Source: Chrysaora quinquecirrha (taxonomy: Eukaryota; Cnidaria; Scyphozoa; Semaeostomeae; Pelagiidae). From it: 64,000 nt of DNA. Below, piece by piece: positions 25,729 to 55,263 of the stretch (positions are counted from its first letter, which is position 1; each line of letters opens with the position of its first letter). Where the stretch lies: NCBI GenBank assembly GCA_014526335.1, contig JACTAT010000016.1, positions 476,770 through 540,769 on the forward strand, read 5' to 3'. The position numbers and the translations under genes are program-made. Below the pieces are notes generated by a model. That model was not told where the DNA came from and did not search any database. It worked only from the letters and a program-made list of their open reading frames with translations.

Positions 25729-26760
25729 TCGCGGTGAACCATTATTGCTGTCACTACTTCTGCAGTTTCTAATTCTGTCGCTACTGCTGCTGCTTCTACT
25801 ATTGAAGACTGCTGCCACGTTTGCTCCTGCCCCTACTGTTGCTGCTGCCACAAGTGCTGCAGTGTCTAATACAGTTGTTATATCTGCCATTAAACCAACT
25901 GCTGCTGCTTGTTCTAGTACTGCCACTACATTGCTGCTGCTGCTGTGACCCAATATTGCTGCCACTACCTTTTGCTACTGCTGCTGTTTCTACTATTGGT
26001 GCTGTTTCTATTGCTGCAGCCACCACTGCTACGGTTTCTAATACTGCAGCTACCACTGCTGCCGCTGTTGCTCCTACAGCTACCATTACACCACTAATAG
26101 CGCTATAACATCTGCTACTGCAACTACTGCTGCTGCTGGTTCTAATACTGCTACATTGCTGCTGCTGCTGCTGCTGTGATCCACTACTGCTGCCACTACT
26201 TTGCACTTGACTTCTGTCACCACTGTTGCTGCTGCTGCTACTACTGATGTTGTTTCTATTGCTGCAGCCACAACTGCTACGGTTTCTAATACTGCAGCTA
26301 CTACTGCTGCCGCTGTTGCTCCTACGGCTACCGTTACACCACTAATAGCGTTATAACATCTGCTACTGCAACTACTGCTGCTGCTGGTTCTAATACTGCT
26401 ACATGCTGCTGCTGCTGCTGTGATCCACCACTGCTGCCACTACTTTGCACTTGACTTCTGCCGCAACTGCTGCTACTACTGATGTTGTTTCTATTGCTGC
26501 AGCTTATACTCCTACGGTTTCTAATACTACAGCTACCATTGATGCCACCGTTGCTCCTGTGGCTACCGTTACAGCTGTCATTAGTGCTCAAGTGTCTTAT
26601 ACCACTATTACCTCTGCCACTGCAACTACTGCTGCTGCTTGTTCACCACCATTGCTGCCACTTTTCGCTACTGCTGCTACTACTGAGGCCCTACTGCAGT
26701 TGCTGCTATTGCTGCTGCGTCTGTTGATGCTGACGTTGCCACAATTGCGACAGTTACTTA
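25729..26760. repeat. GCT/ACT-rich region with ~246-bp higher-order repeat
   Basis: Several successive units share long phrases. The anchor tataacatctgctactgc occurs at 26104 and 26352 (248 bp apart), with a looser match near 26598 (246 bp) and another near 25876. Each unit also carries ttgctgcagcc, ggtttctaatac, gttgctcctac and tgtgatccac. One plus-strand frame yields a repeated Ala/Thr/Val/Ser peptide (SNTAATTAAAVAPTAT type) of about 82 residues per unit, but stops and frame changes interrupt it between units. It may be a decayed repetitive gene or simply an expanded low-complexity minisatellite. Confidence 0.8.
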
Positions 26761-27432
26761 TTTCTTACACTAATTCTAATATCAATCTAATACCGGTAGT
26801 CTCTGATTTGATCTGACAACATATGTTGCCAAGTCGAGGCAAGAAGACGCGTAGAAAAAAAGAGACGGTAGATTGGGGAAACTTCAGATGCTGTTTATGC
26901 ATACCACACAATCAATCAAAAACTATGATAAAGTCTAATTAAACTGCTAAAAACTATTTATATCAGACAATTACTCTAACAGTTCTACGAATCAGTGTTG
27001 ATTTTTTGCAAAACAGTTTTCTGTCCGTAAAATGGCATTATTGCACAACCTGACAAGTTGGTTCGATGTTCTAAATAAACTGCTTCATTTCAAGCCTTAG
27101 ATAAAAGTCTTCGAGATGGTTTGTTCACTATAAGCGAGGGTTTCTATATTTGACGTCATACAAGTCTTGCATTCTCTGTTTGAATCGAAAAGAGCAAATT
27201 GCACTAATAATTTAACTTTTTTCTCAGGAGCCAGCCTTGAGAAAAATTCACAACCTTGAGGGGTGGGGTACGTGATTAACAGAAAATCTTTGAGGAATAC
27301 TGCAAACGGGGTTCTACAATTCTAATAATTTCGTGAGGAAACGCTGATATGCATTACAATGGAATAATATAAGGGGTAATATATTTGACTAGGAAGAATG
27401 AGGGGATATGAGGAGTAACGGGTAACTACTAA
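26761..27432. other. Intergenic, no feature recognised
   Basis: AT-rich single-copy-looking sequence between the trinucleotide tract and the first MITE. No frame of useful length with domain character, no RNA-gene signature and no clear repeat was seen. Confidence 0.6.
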
Positions 27433-27674
27433 GACCCTGTTTATATTAGAGAAACTGGATCGGTCCTGGTCGGATTATGAGCCATGTTTAGTTCTAAAAA
27501 GAATTCCGTTTACACAGGATCTCCCCAGACATGGCCATGAAAGAGCCTGATATGTCAGTTATGGATCTGTTGAGAAGTAGAACATTACTTGATCGAATCG
27601 AAGCCGATCCTGTTCTTCTCGTGTCAAAGCATTTGAAAATAGCCAAAACTGGCTCTGGATTTGTAAACAGGGTC
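27433..27674. mobile_element. PIF/Harbinger-like MITE, 242 bp, TAA target duplication
   Basis: The left end is gaccctgtttatattaga and the right end, read in reverse complement, is gaccctgtttacaaatcc, giving a matching terminal 12-mer gaccctgtttat/c. The sequence taa directly precedes the left end (27430-27432) and directly follows the right end (27675-27677). A 3-bp TAA/TTA duplication is the hallmark of PIF/Harbinger elements. The interior has no coding potential, so this is a non-autonomous copy. Assignment rests on duplication length and terminal pattern only. Confidence 0.7.
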
Positions 27675-27677
27675 TAA

Positions 27678-29424
27678 TTGAGTAACAAGTTCTAAGGGTA
27701 GACAAGATTTTGGGATGCTAAATGGGTAAGAAGACAATAGGGGAAGGGGCAACACGGAGATTGCTTAATATTCCAAGATAACAAATAGGAGATCTTTCTG
27801 TCTTAAATCCAGTAACATCTTCGACAGCAAGTATTTGCTAATACGGGAAGCAAATTAGTAGTCCATTTCGAATGGGGTGCCGGATGGGACCGTGAACAAG
27901 GCTCGAAAACTTATCTACCGGAATCGAAGATAACATTACGATTTAATTAATGAAAATGAAAGGAAAGTTTTGAATATATGAAGAATTCTAACTAAAATTG
28001 CAGCAAAAACATAAAATCATTCTCTAATAACATAGCAAAGTAACTGATATATGCATGCCATTTAAACACATTTAATTTCAAGAGACCAAAGCACCAAATA
28101 GGCTAAAAATATCAATCACCATGCTAAACTAACAAAAAGCTATTAGTAATTTTTTTCGTTTTTACATTCAGCTGCACGTGAATGCGCGCAAACGCACGCA
28201 TAATCGTGGCCTCGTGGAATTAGAGACTCCCCTAGAAGAAGATCTAAGAGGTGGCTTGCCTTTACTCTATACGACTTCAGACTAGAGATTGCATATCCTA
28301 GTTTCGATGAAAACTATCTTGCCTAAGCTATAATTCTGTTCACTGTATTTTAATTCTAAGGGAGAGGCGGCTACCACTTGTGTAAGATACATCCATCTTT
28401 GACACAAGTATAATTCAGGTCATCTGGCTGCCTCTTGAAGGTGGATGATGTCGGCTCAGATAGGAGATAGCGAGGCTAAAATGTTTCTTAAGTTTTGAAG
28501 GTTTGTAGGGGCTGAAAAAGCTTTAATGATAAACCACATTGACCCGGTCACACTGGGCAGCTGAATCGGCCTACGGAAAACCCTGCTACGCACAAATATG
28601 TGAGCTTGCACTCTCTCCAAAGCACCATTCTGGGCAATTTACTCTCTGTTTATACGCGGTACTATTCAAAATGGAGGAAATTCTATGTATTTTCAGACTT
28701 GTAATGAATTTGGTGTAAGAGTTCTCGTTGTATATGATTTCTTGACATTGATTTAAACTGAGAAGCACAAAGGGTTCAGCAATGGAGTCACGGGCCTAAG
28801 GTAAATATTTAACCTAGATGCAAAAACGAAAAATCAGATAAATAGCAACTGACGAGAGTAATACTTAAGGTGCGCAATGTAGGGTACACGCCTTTTCTAT
28901 AAGGAACACCTTTACAAGGAACTCGAGGCTGGAAATTCCAAAAAATTAGCAACTCTAAAGCTGTGGCTAAACTAAAAGACATGTCCCGCGCCACACTGTA
29001 TTCAGCGTGTCTGCCAGGGTGGCTAAACATGCGAGTGACAAGCGAGGGAAGAGTTGCAGAGACTTCTGGCAGATGAAAGGTTCCTTATAAAAAACGCGCA
29101 TGATAATTAAAATAAGAATAATAATAATACGATAATACTGGGATACTTTTCTTGATAATTTACTATTAGTGAGTGTTTTTATAATACATTATATACAACT
29201 TTATCAAGACCAACAATCATTTAAATGTTAAGACTAACTACGATACATGTTAAACGTCATTCACACAGACCCACTTAAACCGCTTTATCAATTGTACCAG
29301 TTAAAATTTCCACCAATCAGACGAACTGAATTTGTTTAATGGATCAATGAGAGGGCAGAAAGAGTAACCTTGTTCAGTTTAAGCTTGTTTAACTGGTGAG
29401 TGCGAATGAGATTAGAGATTGCCT
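27678..29424. other. Intergenic, nothing firmly recognised
   Basis: AT-rich sequence with only short spurious frames. A small imperfect inverted pair (gaggcggctaccacttgtgt near 28365 against the complement of acttgtgtca...ctgcctc near 28400-28435) may be a degraded hairpin element. No supported gene. Confidence 0.5.
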
Positions 29425-29694
29425 AGAGAGGGGTGACAGGGTAGTGGTACCATGGTACCTGAGGGGTGGTGCCTGGTACCAAATTCTGAAAAAGGGTGGA
29501 ACCTGGTTCCAAAAGCTCTGAAAAGGGTAGATCCTGATACCTTTATGAATTCATATGAATTGACGATTCGTTCGACACAGCTGTTACTTAGATCAAAATT
29601 GGGATTAATTGGTACCTCTACCTGCGACCTGGGTGGAACTAGGTACCAAACCTTGAGGTACCGGTACCAAAGACCCTCCTGGCACTCCTCTCTG
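29425..29694. mobile_element. Inverted-repeat element rich in ggtacc
   Basis: agagaggggtgacagggtag at the left matches the reverse complement of the right end (agagaggagtgccaggaggg) with few changes. Both arms continue through clustered palindromic ggtacc sites (for example gtggtaccatggtacctgag and gaggtaccggtacc). The total is about 270 bp with no coding capacity. A foldback or MITE origin is inferred; no target duplication was found. Confidence 0.5.
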
Positions 29695-29850
29695 CATATC
29701 ACAGAACTTAAAATCAAATCTTCTACCGTACCTAAAATCTACTACGAGCTTAGCGACAATCAATAAAAGCCAAGTAGACAGCTACACCTTATACGTGAAT
29801 GTTGATGTGATCTCCTACAATAAAAACTATTATGTCGGCTTCACAAGGCT

Positions 29851-30094
29851 CTGGCCAAACGATAAGACATTATTTAGGTTGAAAGACAAGGGGTCAAACA
29901 TAAGAGATTGGCTTTCCCATGCTACGCCGTTTGGCCAACGGCGCAAAACATTCTCTGATGAGCTGTATTCGCTGGTTTATATCTTACGACGAAAGCCAGT
30001 GAAAGAATGTTTTACCGCGCGGCAGAATCGCCAAACGTGTTGTTTTATAAGCGAAATTTGAATTTGTGACCATAATGTTTGATCGTTTGTCCAG
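29851..30094. mobile_element. Small inverted-repeat element (ctggccaaacgat)
   Basis: ctggccaaacgataagacat at the left pairs with the reverse complement of the right end, ctggacaaacgatcaaacat, with three mismatches in 20. The interior repeats the theme (gccgtttggccaacggcgc; atcgccaaacgtg), as in subterminal repeats of non-autonomous DNA transposons. An 88-codon plus-strand frame runs through it but shows no domain and probably reflects the repeat. Confidence 0.5.
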
Positions 30095-30833
30095 GACCTA
30101 AAACTCTGGAGTTCCCCTCTAGAACTCGGAAAGGATACCAGCTGGACTGAGGCCATTAGATTTTCTCGTAGTCATTGCTAATTTATGAACTGCTGGGCGA
30201 ATACAATTTTACTATGATAACAATTTCGTGGAAGCTGTTGATATTCAATGAAGTTGTTGAATGGGAAACAAAATCTGAAGCAAGCAGACACTGAGTAGCT
30301 GTTGTTGTTCAACTAGTAAAAGAGGGAAAACATGCAATAAGCCTTAGTCTTGGCTGGCAACCTTACGGTCTTTGAAGCGACTACTAATCTAAAATGGGCT
30401 AAAAGCATTTGCAATTTCAAAAACAATTATTTTGGTGGCGTACATCTTCGAGAATCTGTCTACATTGTTAAGAATTACCGAATTTGGGCAACTAGAACTT
30501 GCCATGTAGTAAGTTAATAATTACTTTTTAAATAAAAGATAAATTAAAATGAATTTAAGATCAATTTGGTCAATATAAATGCATAAACAAGCACTCAGAC
30601 ACTCAAAGCAAAAAAACTATTACTTTAAGATTTAGAAAACTGAATCAGTAAGCATGATTGAAACACGCCAATTGAAAATTAATCGGTAAATTAAAACTGC
30701 AACCTATCTTTAAAACCATAGCTACAAGAAAAAACTCTAACAGCACTGAAGAAATAATTGAACAAATTTCTACATAACAAATACTAATCAATACGTAACA
30801 GTTTGCGCAAATATGAATTTCAAGACATACCGT
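30095..30833. other. HIPK 3' flank / probable 3' UTR
   Basis: AT-rich sequence directly downstream of the HIPK stop codon on the minus strand. No canonical AATAAA (tttatt on the plus strand) was found in this stretch, so the polyadenylation site is unplaced; it may lie further on or use a variant hexamer. No other gene is seen. Confidence 0.45.
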
Positions 30834-48479
<17,646 letters not shown>

Positions 48480-50314
48480 GAAGGAGCAAATGCACTAGGA
48501 GTAGCAGACTTAGAAGGACCTGATGGAGAAACAATATCAAATGATAAGCAGAAGTCAGAGTTTTTAAATAATTTCTTTAGCAGTGTGTTCACAGAGGAAG
48601 ATATCGAGAATATGCCAGAATTTAATCAGAAGGAAATGGACAATTTGTTACTTGATATTGATTTCAACTCAGATGCTGTCAAAGAGAAGCTCAAAGGCCT
48701 CAATCCCAACGAAGCATCAGGACCTGATGGTGTTCATCCGCGGTTTTACGCGAACTCAACTCTGAATTAAGTGATCCTCTCTACATGATTTTTCGTAAGT
48801 CGTTGGATGAAGGGAGTCTACCGCAACCATGGAAAGACGGTCATGTAAGTCCTATCTTCAAAAAAGGTCGCCGGTCACTAAATTCAAATTACCTTCCTGT
48901 GAGCCTAACTTCAGTTGTCTGTAGAGTAATGGAATCATTGATAAGAGATATTATAATGAAGCATATGGAAGATAGCGAACTAATTGCTGATACTCAACAT
49001 GGTTTTGTTCGTGGTCGTTCCTGTATCACACAGCTACTTTCTGCTATTGATAAATGGACTAAGATTCTAGATGAAGGAGAGGATATTGACTGTGTGTACC
49101 TAGACTTTGCGAATGCCTTTGACACGGTACCACATCAACGTTTACTAATGAAGCTGGAAGGCTATGGCGTCCAAGGCAAAGTTTAAAAGTGGGTCAAAGC
49201 GTTTCTTCCTGAAAGACGTCAACGTGTAGTAATAAATGAATGCTATTCCAACTGGGCTGCAGTGACAAGCGGTATACCACAAGGCAGCGTCTTAGGGCCG
49301 TTGCTGTTCATCTGTTTCATTAATGATCTCCCTGAATTGGTGCATAATTTCATAAAAATATTCGCTGATGACACAAAAATATTTGCCAAAGTACAAAATA
49401 AAACTGACCGAGATAACCTTCAACACGACCTAAAATCGCTGTAAGAATGGGCAATAAAATGGCAGATGCGCTTCAACGCTGATAAGTGTAAAACTATGCA
49501 CCTGGGATACCACAACAACAAGTATGACTACAAAAGGACCAGTGCAGAGGGGGAAGTAACGCTACAGAAATCAAGAGTAGAAAAAGATCTCGGGGTCTAT
49601 GTGGATGATCAGCTACTCTTCAAAGAGCATATTCAAAAGGCCGCCAGCAAGGGCAACAAAATTGTGGCAATGATTAGAAGGTCATTCGATTGCCTTGAGC
49701 CTGACACACTCGTCCTTTTTTTAAGAGTCTTGCAAGGCCACACCTAGAGTATGGTAACACTATCTGGTCCCCTTGGCAACTCAACCAGATCAACATAGTT
49801 GAAAACGTCCAACGTCGTGCTACCAGGATGCTTGCAAGCATTCGTGATAAGCCATGCCAAGAAAGGTTGAAAATATTGAAACTCCCAAGCATCACGTATC
49901 TCAGGATCCGAGGTGACATGATTCAGACATATAAATATATACACGATAAATACAAAGTCAATGAAGACCTGTTCACTCCAACGAACTATGTCGCTACTCG
50001 TGGAAACTCATTGAAGATACAGAAATTTCATTGCAGACTCAAACTAAGAGAGAACTTCTTCAGTGTCCGTTCGACAAACCTATGGAATGGGTTGCCAGAT
50101 GAGGTGGTGTCTGCACCGAGCATAGACGCGTTTAAAAATCGTCTTGACTTTCATTGGGCCAGGCATCAATACTGCCTGGAGCCATTCAACAAATGAACGA
50201 TGAAGAACTTTTACGTACGGACGAATTTAGAAAATCATTTGTTTTTCGTATAGATCGGTCAAGTGGCTTATAGCCAAATAACGGCCGTTACCGGTTACAG
50301 TTACAGTTACAGTT
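48480..50314 (+). pseudogene. Decayed non-LTR retrotransposon reverse transcriptase (CR1/jockey-group-like)
   Basis: A series of plus-strand reading blocks covers a reverse transcriptase in order: NFFSSVFTEED, ASGPDGVHPR (48585-48770); PIFKKGRR, HGFVRGRSC, and DCVYLDFANAFDTVPH with the first catalytic Asp (48785-49186); SGIPQGSVLGPLLF and FADDTKIF with the catalytic DD (49262-49444); FNADKCKTMHLG (49466-49747); then a C-terminal block with VRSTNLWNGLPDEVV (49828-50196). Breaks are a one-base loss near 48,740, stops at 49,184 and 49,442, and a frame change near 49,735. The upstream endonuclease is missing, as in 5'-truncated LINE copies. The 3' end has a short tail of ttacag repeats (about 50295-50314). 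The clade is inferred from motif style only. Confidence 0.88.
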
Positions 50315-50560
50315 CTGAAGTAATAAGATTCATAATGTTTTTTGTGTATTCGAATTCAGACAATGATGCGTTGGTTCGTTTGAAATTAAAACGTTAGAAA
50401 TAAAAACACCCTCGTGTCCTAAAATGCTCCACGCCTAGCAGCAGGATATGGCTCAACAATACGGTTGGCTGTCAAAGTGGGTCCTCTCAGCTTTAAAGCT
50501 AAACGGGAAGCTTATTCTTTTTGGTATTTTCGGAAGCCACCAAAGCTAATTGTGCCTAGC

Positions 50561-50624
50561 CTGTGCCCCAGTCCATAAATGCCATCACACTTAAATGCGG
50601 CGGCATTTGTGGACTGAGGCACAG
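50561..50624. other. 64-bp hairpin-forming inverted repeat
   Basis: Arms of 23 bp (50561-50583 and 50602-50624, 21 of 23 complementary) with an 18-base loop, starting ctgtgccccagtccataaat. It could be a minimal MITE remnant or a transcribed hairpin. Confidence 0.6.
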
Positions 50625-50971
50625 AATAATGGTGCTTTTTAATCAAATTTAGAGAATATTTTTGTAGAATAGTTTGGTTTCCAATGAAAATGATTGAAAT
50701 ATATATCGAAGAGCCACCCTCTTAAAACAGTATCTTGACTACGTTTTTCTTTCCTGAAAGCGAAGCCCTCGAAATCGAACCGTAGAGTAGTTCTAAAAAG
50801 TTTCCTTGATTTTCTTGGCAGGACAGGGCATGGGGTGGCTGCGACCTGCGATGAGATGTCCGTACATGTTGGCGAGCACGTATTTACCAATTAAGTCGAA
50901 TGTAGGGTGTCGATTCTAGTCTTAGTTCGACTGCAGATCGACCGACCTCGATCAACAAGTCTTTGTCGAAT

Positions 50972-51408
50972 CACGAGGGTGGGGGTTCTTGGCCAAATTT
51001 TGAGTAGGGGTGTACCGCCAGCATATTCAAAATGGTACTGTTGGCTAGACTAGTTTTTCCGAGATACTTATACCCTTAGCTAGACCAATTTCTACCAAAA
51101 TGATACCCCTGGGTGGACTAATACGCGTGAAATTGTTGGCCCTAAGTCGGAAGTTTTAAAGACCGACTTGTTTCTTTTATTTGTTTCTTAAAAAAAAATG
51201 AAAAGATTAAATTTTCACTTTCCAAGGTTAAAAAGCTGAAAGCTTGACGATTCTTCATATCAATATAGCTAAATTTGGTACCCTTGGCTAGACCAAAATT
51301 GTAAAAGAGTACACCCTTGGCTAGACTAGAAGACCGAAAAAGTATACCCTCTAGTGTGGCACATTCCCAGGTACCTTTACTTTTGAAGAACCCCCCACCC
51401 CCGTGGGT
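50972..51408. mobile_element. Inverted-repeat element with internal ttggctagacc repeats
   Basis: Left cacgagggtgggggttctt faces right aagaaccccccacccccgtg. The interior holds four or five copies of tacccttggctagacc-like sequence (near 51040, 51075, 51290, 51310) at uneven spacing. About 440 bp, no transposase. Superfamily unknown; outer flanks gtcgaatca and tgggtcgaatca may be extra arm sequence. Confidence 0.5.
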
Positions 51409-53199
51409 CGAATCAGCCTTGGTCGAACCGAAGGTGGTAGTACATGATTGGCGCTGATTCGGGAGCGGAGCGACGCTTAATCGCTTACTTTCTGCAGTCA
51501 AATCGGAATACGGCAATCGTTAGAATAGTTCATACTTATACATAGCATACGTAGCAATACGCAAACGAAAGACGTAAGACCGTTGGCACTGCATCCGATT
51601 ACTTGATCCGATGCTTGCGTTTAAGCATGGTTTAAAGTGATCCAATACAACTCTCGCCCTTCAGTAACATCGATAGGCGTGTAACGTGTCCTTCGATAAA
51701 AATAGCTGTAAAAAAGTTTTGTCCTTCAATAAGAATCGATAAAACAATAAGACGTGTAAAAACATGTTGGACGGCAGGGTAGTTAGCACCGAACTTTTGA
51801 AGGTACTGATGAATCAGGCGAGGCGAGAGGTGGACCATTAAACACCTGTGGTATACTCACAGTCACAAGGACAGTTAAGCCAAACAACTGAGTCCTTTGT
51901 TATCAATGACAACGAGAAACGTGGATACTCTGGCCACATTAGAAAAGAGGTGCTTTTTTAGTTAGTGTTAATATTACTTCACGGCTGTTTTAGTGCAAGT
52001 GAGCATATATATTATTTTGCAACAAGATCTGGTTTAATGCTGTCCACAGAAAGTGCAGATTCATTAAGACCGATCAAAGGAAAATTGATGTATTAGGTTC
52101 GACGTTTAACTTGGTGTCGCTCTTGAGTCGCGCTATTGCCGAGCTTGATTATATATGGCTCGGCACATGAGAAGCAAGACGTTTAACCGGGGCCTTAACT
52201 CTATACGATCGTGCGATAATCACATGGTCATTAAGATCATATTCATCATATGGCAAGGTAAGGTTAACGTTCACAGTGCCCTAGCATGTGGTGGTTTGCC
52301 AAAAAGTTGCGAAAATAGCCCACGGCCCACGATCAAAAGAGAAGCTCTATCCGGTATCAAGTGAATGCTAATACCCCAACTGGCATCTTTCCCAGAGCCC
52401 AAGGGGGTAATGGGAGAACAACTACCATTTTTTCAACATTTTTCGCTGAAGGCAAGAAGAAAATGGTATGAAAGTTAAGCCAAGCAGAATACTGTAAGTT
52501 CTTGAAGTTTCTCAAAAACCTTGATAATCAAAAAAATCCTTGCGACGTTATCAAATGGTGAAACATTGTTCGTAAAGCAAATCTTAGATGTTTAAAATAT
52601 AAAATTCATTACAGTACGGCATATCGCTTTAGGCTAAGAAGCATTGTCTCTTACAGCCAATCAGCTAACCGATGAAGCCGCCCGTGGCCCGTGATACCAG
52701 AACAACCTGCGCCTTTGAAATTAAATGTGGGAAGCGCGGTGTTTCAGAAAACAATTATGACTTTATCTACACAGGCGTGACCATTTGTTGGCATTTAGCA
52801 GATGGCGACAACGGTTTCCTTTCGAATAAAGTGCTGTATTCCTTACCAGTAAAAATTAAATTTGCTTTTAATGAAAGGCAACAGAGAAAAAGCATTCAAA
52901 GACAGTAGTTTTTAATGAAGTGATTCTCAATAGAAATCGAGCATTTAAGAAGCTGTTAGTCTAAATAGCCTTCACCACCATTTAACGATACAAAACGTGT
53001 CGATCAATGGATTGAAAATATCGTCTTTGTTATGAACACAAACGAAAAAGCTATTTTTCTGTGAAGCCGAACATCCTTAGTACGTATAATTGAGGTGGCC
53101 ACATTTCATTCCATTTTCATTTACATTTCATTCAATCTTGTATGCCGCGAGATGATTGTCAGCTGATGCTCAAAAACTACCAACACAACATTCATAATA
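51409..53199. other. Intergenic, nothing supported
   Basis: AT-rich sequence with isolated 60-80 codon frames on both strands, none with domain character or coherent splice partners. No RNA-gene signature was recognised. Confidence 0.5.
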
Positions 53200-53430
53200 A
53201 CCCACCACAAGTAGAAATTATCCACCACAGTACGCAGAAACTACCACCACATCCAGCATAATAACCCACCACAGTAGTGACTATCTACCACAGTACGCAG
53301 AAACTGTCACCACATCAAGCATAATAATCCACCACATCAAGCATAATAGCCAACCACAGTAGTGATTATACACCACATTACGCAGAAACTAGCACCACAG
53401 TACGCAAAAGGTACCACCACAGTAGTGATT
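53200..53430. repeat. ~63-bp minisatellite (ccaccacagtacgcagaaac)
   Basis: The phrase cagtacgcagaaact occurs at 53228 and 53291 (63 bp) and as cattacgcagaaact at 53376. Each unit alternates ccaccaca, gcataataa and agtagtgatta phrases. About four degenerate units; the third has an internal duplication of ccaccacatcaagcataata. Confidence 0.75.
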
Positions 53431-54901
53431 ATAGATTCGCTAGCGTGATTTTGGCACTACATGCGAATTGCGGCTTCTGAAAAGGCATTGTAGAAGATTC
53501 TTCTTTTTTAAAAAAATCTTGATGCTGTTACTTGTTAATTTGGTTTTGCATTGTTAATTTAAAAGTTTCTTTTAGTTAGTTGGTTTGAATTAGCTAAAAT
53601 TTTGTTAAATGCAAGCTATAGTGCTACCAACTTTAAAGAAAGAAAGAAAAGAAAAGAAAAAATCTGCGGGATGCTCGCATTAGAAGCGCGTGTGCTGCCT
53701 GGAAACTTCAGCCGTTAGCAGAAGTCATTCAAGTGAACTCGATCAAATATCTGGAAGAGTCTTTCAAGATGTAGGCCAAGGAAATGGCTTACACATACAT
53801 AAGACAACCACGCCGCTTTACCCTTGAATTCGGCTGCCTTTCTCTTAAACACTTGGCACCTAGCAATCCATAGCAAAACTATATATTCAAATCTATATAA
53901 ATAACACTACAATAAAACACAAGTACCAGCGAGGAGGTATACGCTATGACTAATAAGATCAACATTTCAGGATATACATTCATTATGAACACAAAAGGGC
54001 ATAAAATATTGAAATTTTCTTCTTATGAAATCTTATATCACAGGTATGCTGTTCTTCAATTGGTTTCTGGCAACTTGTTTGTAAAACAATAAAGGTTGCA
54101 CATGTCCTATGAAGTCTCTTAAGAATAAGTCCTCTTAAAATGCTCAGTAACGTAAATGAAATTAGGATTATTTGTTTTAACGTTTTAAGAAAAAAAGTCG
54201 GTGAATCCGGCTTCAAAAGCCTGAAAAATTTCATGCTGTGGGCTATAGATGCATTTTAAATAACGTTTTTGCAGAAAATTAGGCGAATTTTGGCAGAAAA
54301 TTCAGACGCAATGGATAACAGAGGGCGGGATTACATGTTCTCCCGTTTCCTTGAGAAAATCTTCTTGTTCTCTGAAGTTTTTTAGGATTAGTTTTCAGAT
54401 TGACAGTCAAGCGGATTGATAGGGAGGATTTTATCTTATCCCTGTTTCCCGATGTTCCCTTTTTCTCTTTTAATTCGGCTACAGTAAGTTCCCTTGTTTC
54501 CTGGATACATTTCACATGTTTCCATGTTCTCTAGAACCACTAAGTAAGCCTCATGACACTAAGTTGAGGTTGAGTAACCATAATTTACTAGACGTTTTCG
54601 CACACAACGTCCCGTCTATTGAAATACAGCCTAAACGTATTACCCGCCTTTTGGTGAGTGTTGCTGTTTGCGAAGAGTACGTCTGGAGTAATAAGTTGAA
54701 AATACCGTTCATGACTCGATATAGTGTGAAGCGACACCCAAAATTACTTTAGAACTTATAGAAATTGATAGACCTATTCCACGAGTCGTAGTTTTCGCTC
54801 CTTAGGCCCATATAGATAGTTCGCTCAGAACTGTGAGCATTACAGTAGGCCGTCGAATTCAATTTTTCATGTCTATGGTTCTTGCTGCTGGTTAAGGCCT
54901 G
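53431..54901. other. Intergenic, nothing supported
   Basis: AT-rich sequence; a short aaagaaaagaaaagaaaa run near 53637-53660 is the only simple repeat. No supported gene. Confidence 0.5.
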
Positions 54902-54968
54902 GACTTGCCTAAGTCGTCTTTGTGATAAAATGAATTCTTCATTTTATCATAGACGACTTGGACAAGTC
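54902..54968. other. Near-perfect 67-nt hairpin
   Basis: gacttgcctaagtcgtcttt with following tgataaaatgaa pairs with ttcattttatcatagacgac and following ttggacaagtc. Arms are 33 and 31 nt, the loop is 3 nt, with two mismatches and one 2-base bulge. The stem is long for a terminator-type structure and resembles a foldback end or a miRNA-sized precursor. Flanking ttaaggcc on both sides extends the symmetry. Confidence 0.7.
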
Positions 54969-54984
54969 AAGTTAAGGCCCCAAG

Positions 54985-55263
54985 TTAAGGCTGCCGATGC
55001 TGTTTGTGAGGAATGGAACTTTGTAATGAGGCTAGGACTTGCCTCGAATTGAAATAGTGCCTCCAGTTTCTCTGTTTCAGACTTCTTGCCATCAGATTAA
55101 CCACAATCAAATACCCTTTGATGGTTTTTGTGGCAAGGTAGAGTAAAGCGATGTCTTGGTGGTAGACGTATAGGCCTTTGAGTGAAAAAGTTGCTTCTCT
55201 TACGGCGGGAATGACTTCTGTGTGAGATGGAAGCGCCTCACGATTACCCATGACATGACACAT
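54985..55263 (-). other. Open 92-codon frame of uncertain status
   Basis: A minus-strand frame with protein-like composition (FSLKGLYVYHQDIALLYLAT...). I recognise no family and found no splice sites linking it to the exons at 55,794-57,880, although it lies downstream on the same strand. It may be a terminal exon or chance. Confidence 0.2.

Noticed and set aside
25745..26816. Leu-, Ala/Thr- and Gln-rich frames as real proteins
   Set aside because: All six frames are partly open because of triplet repeats. Frames change between units and no start or splice structure is apparent.
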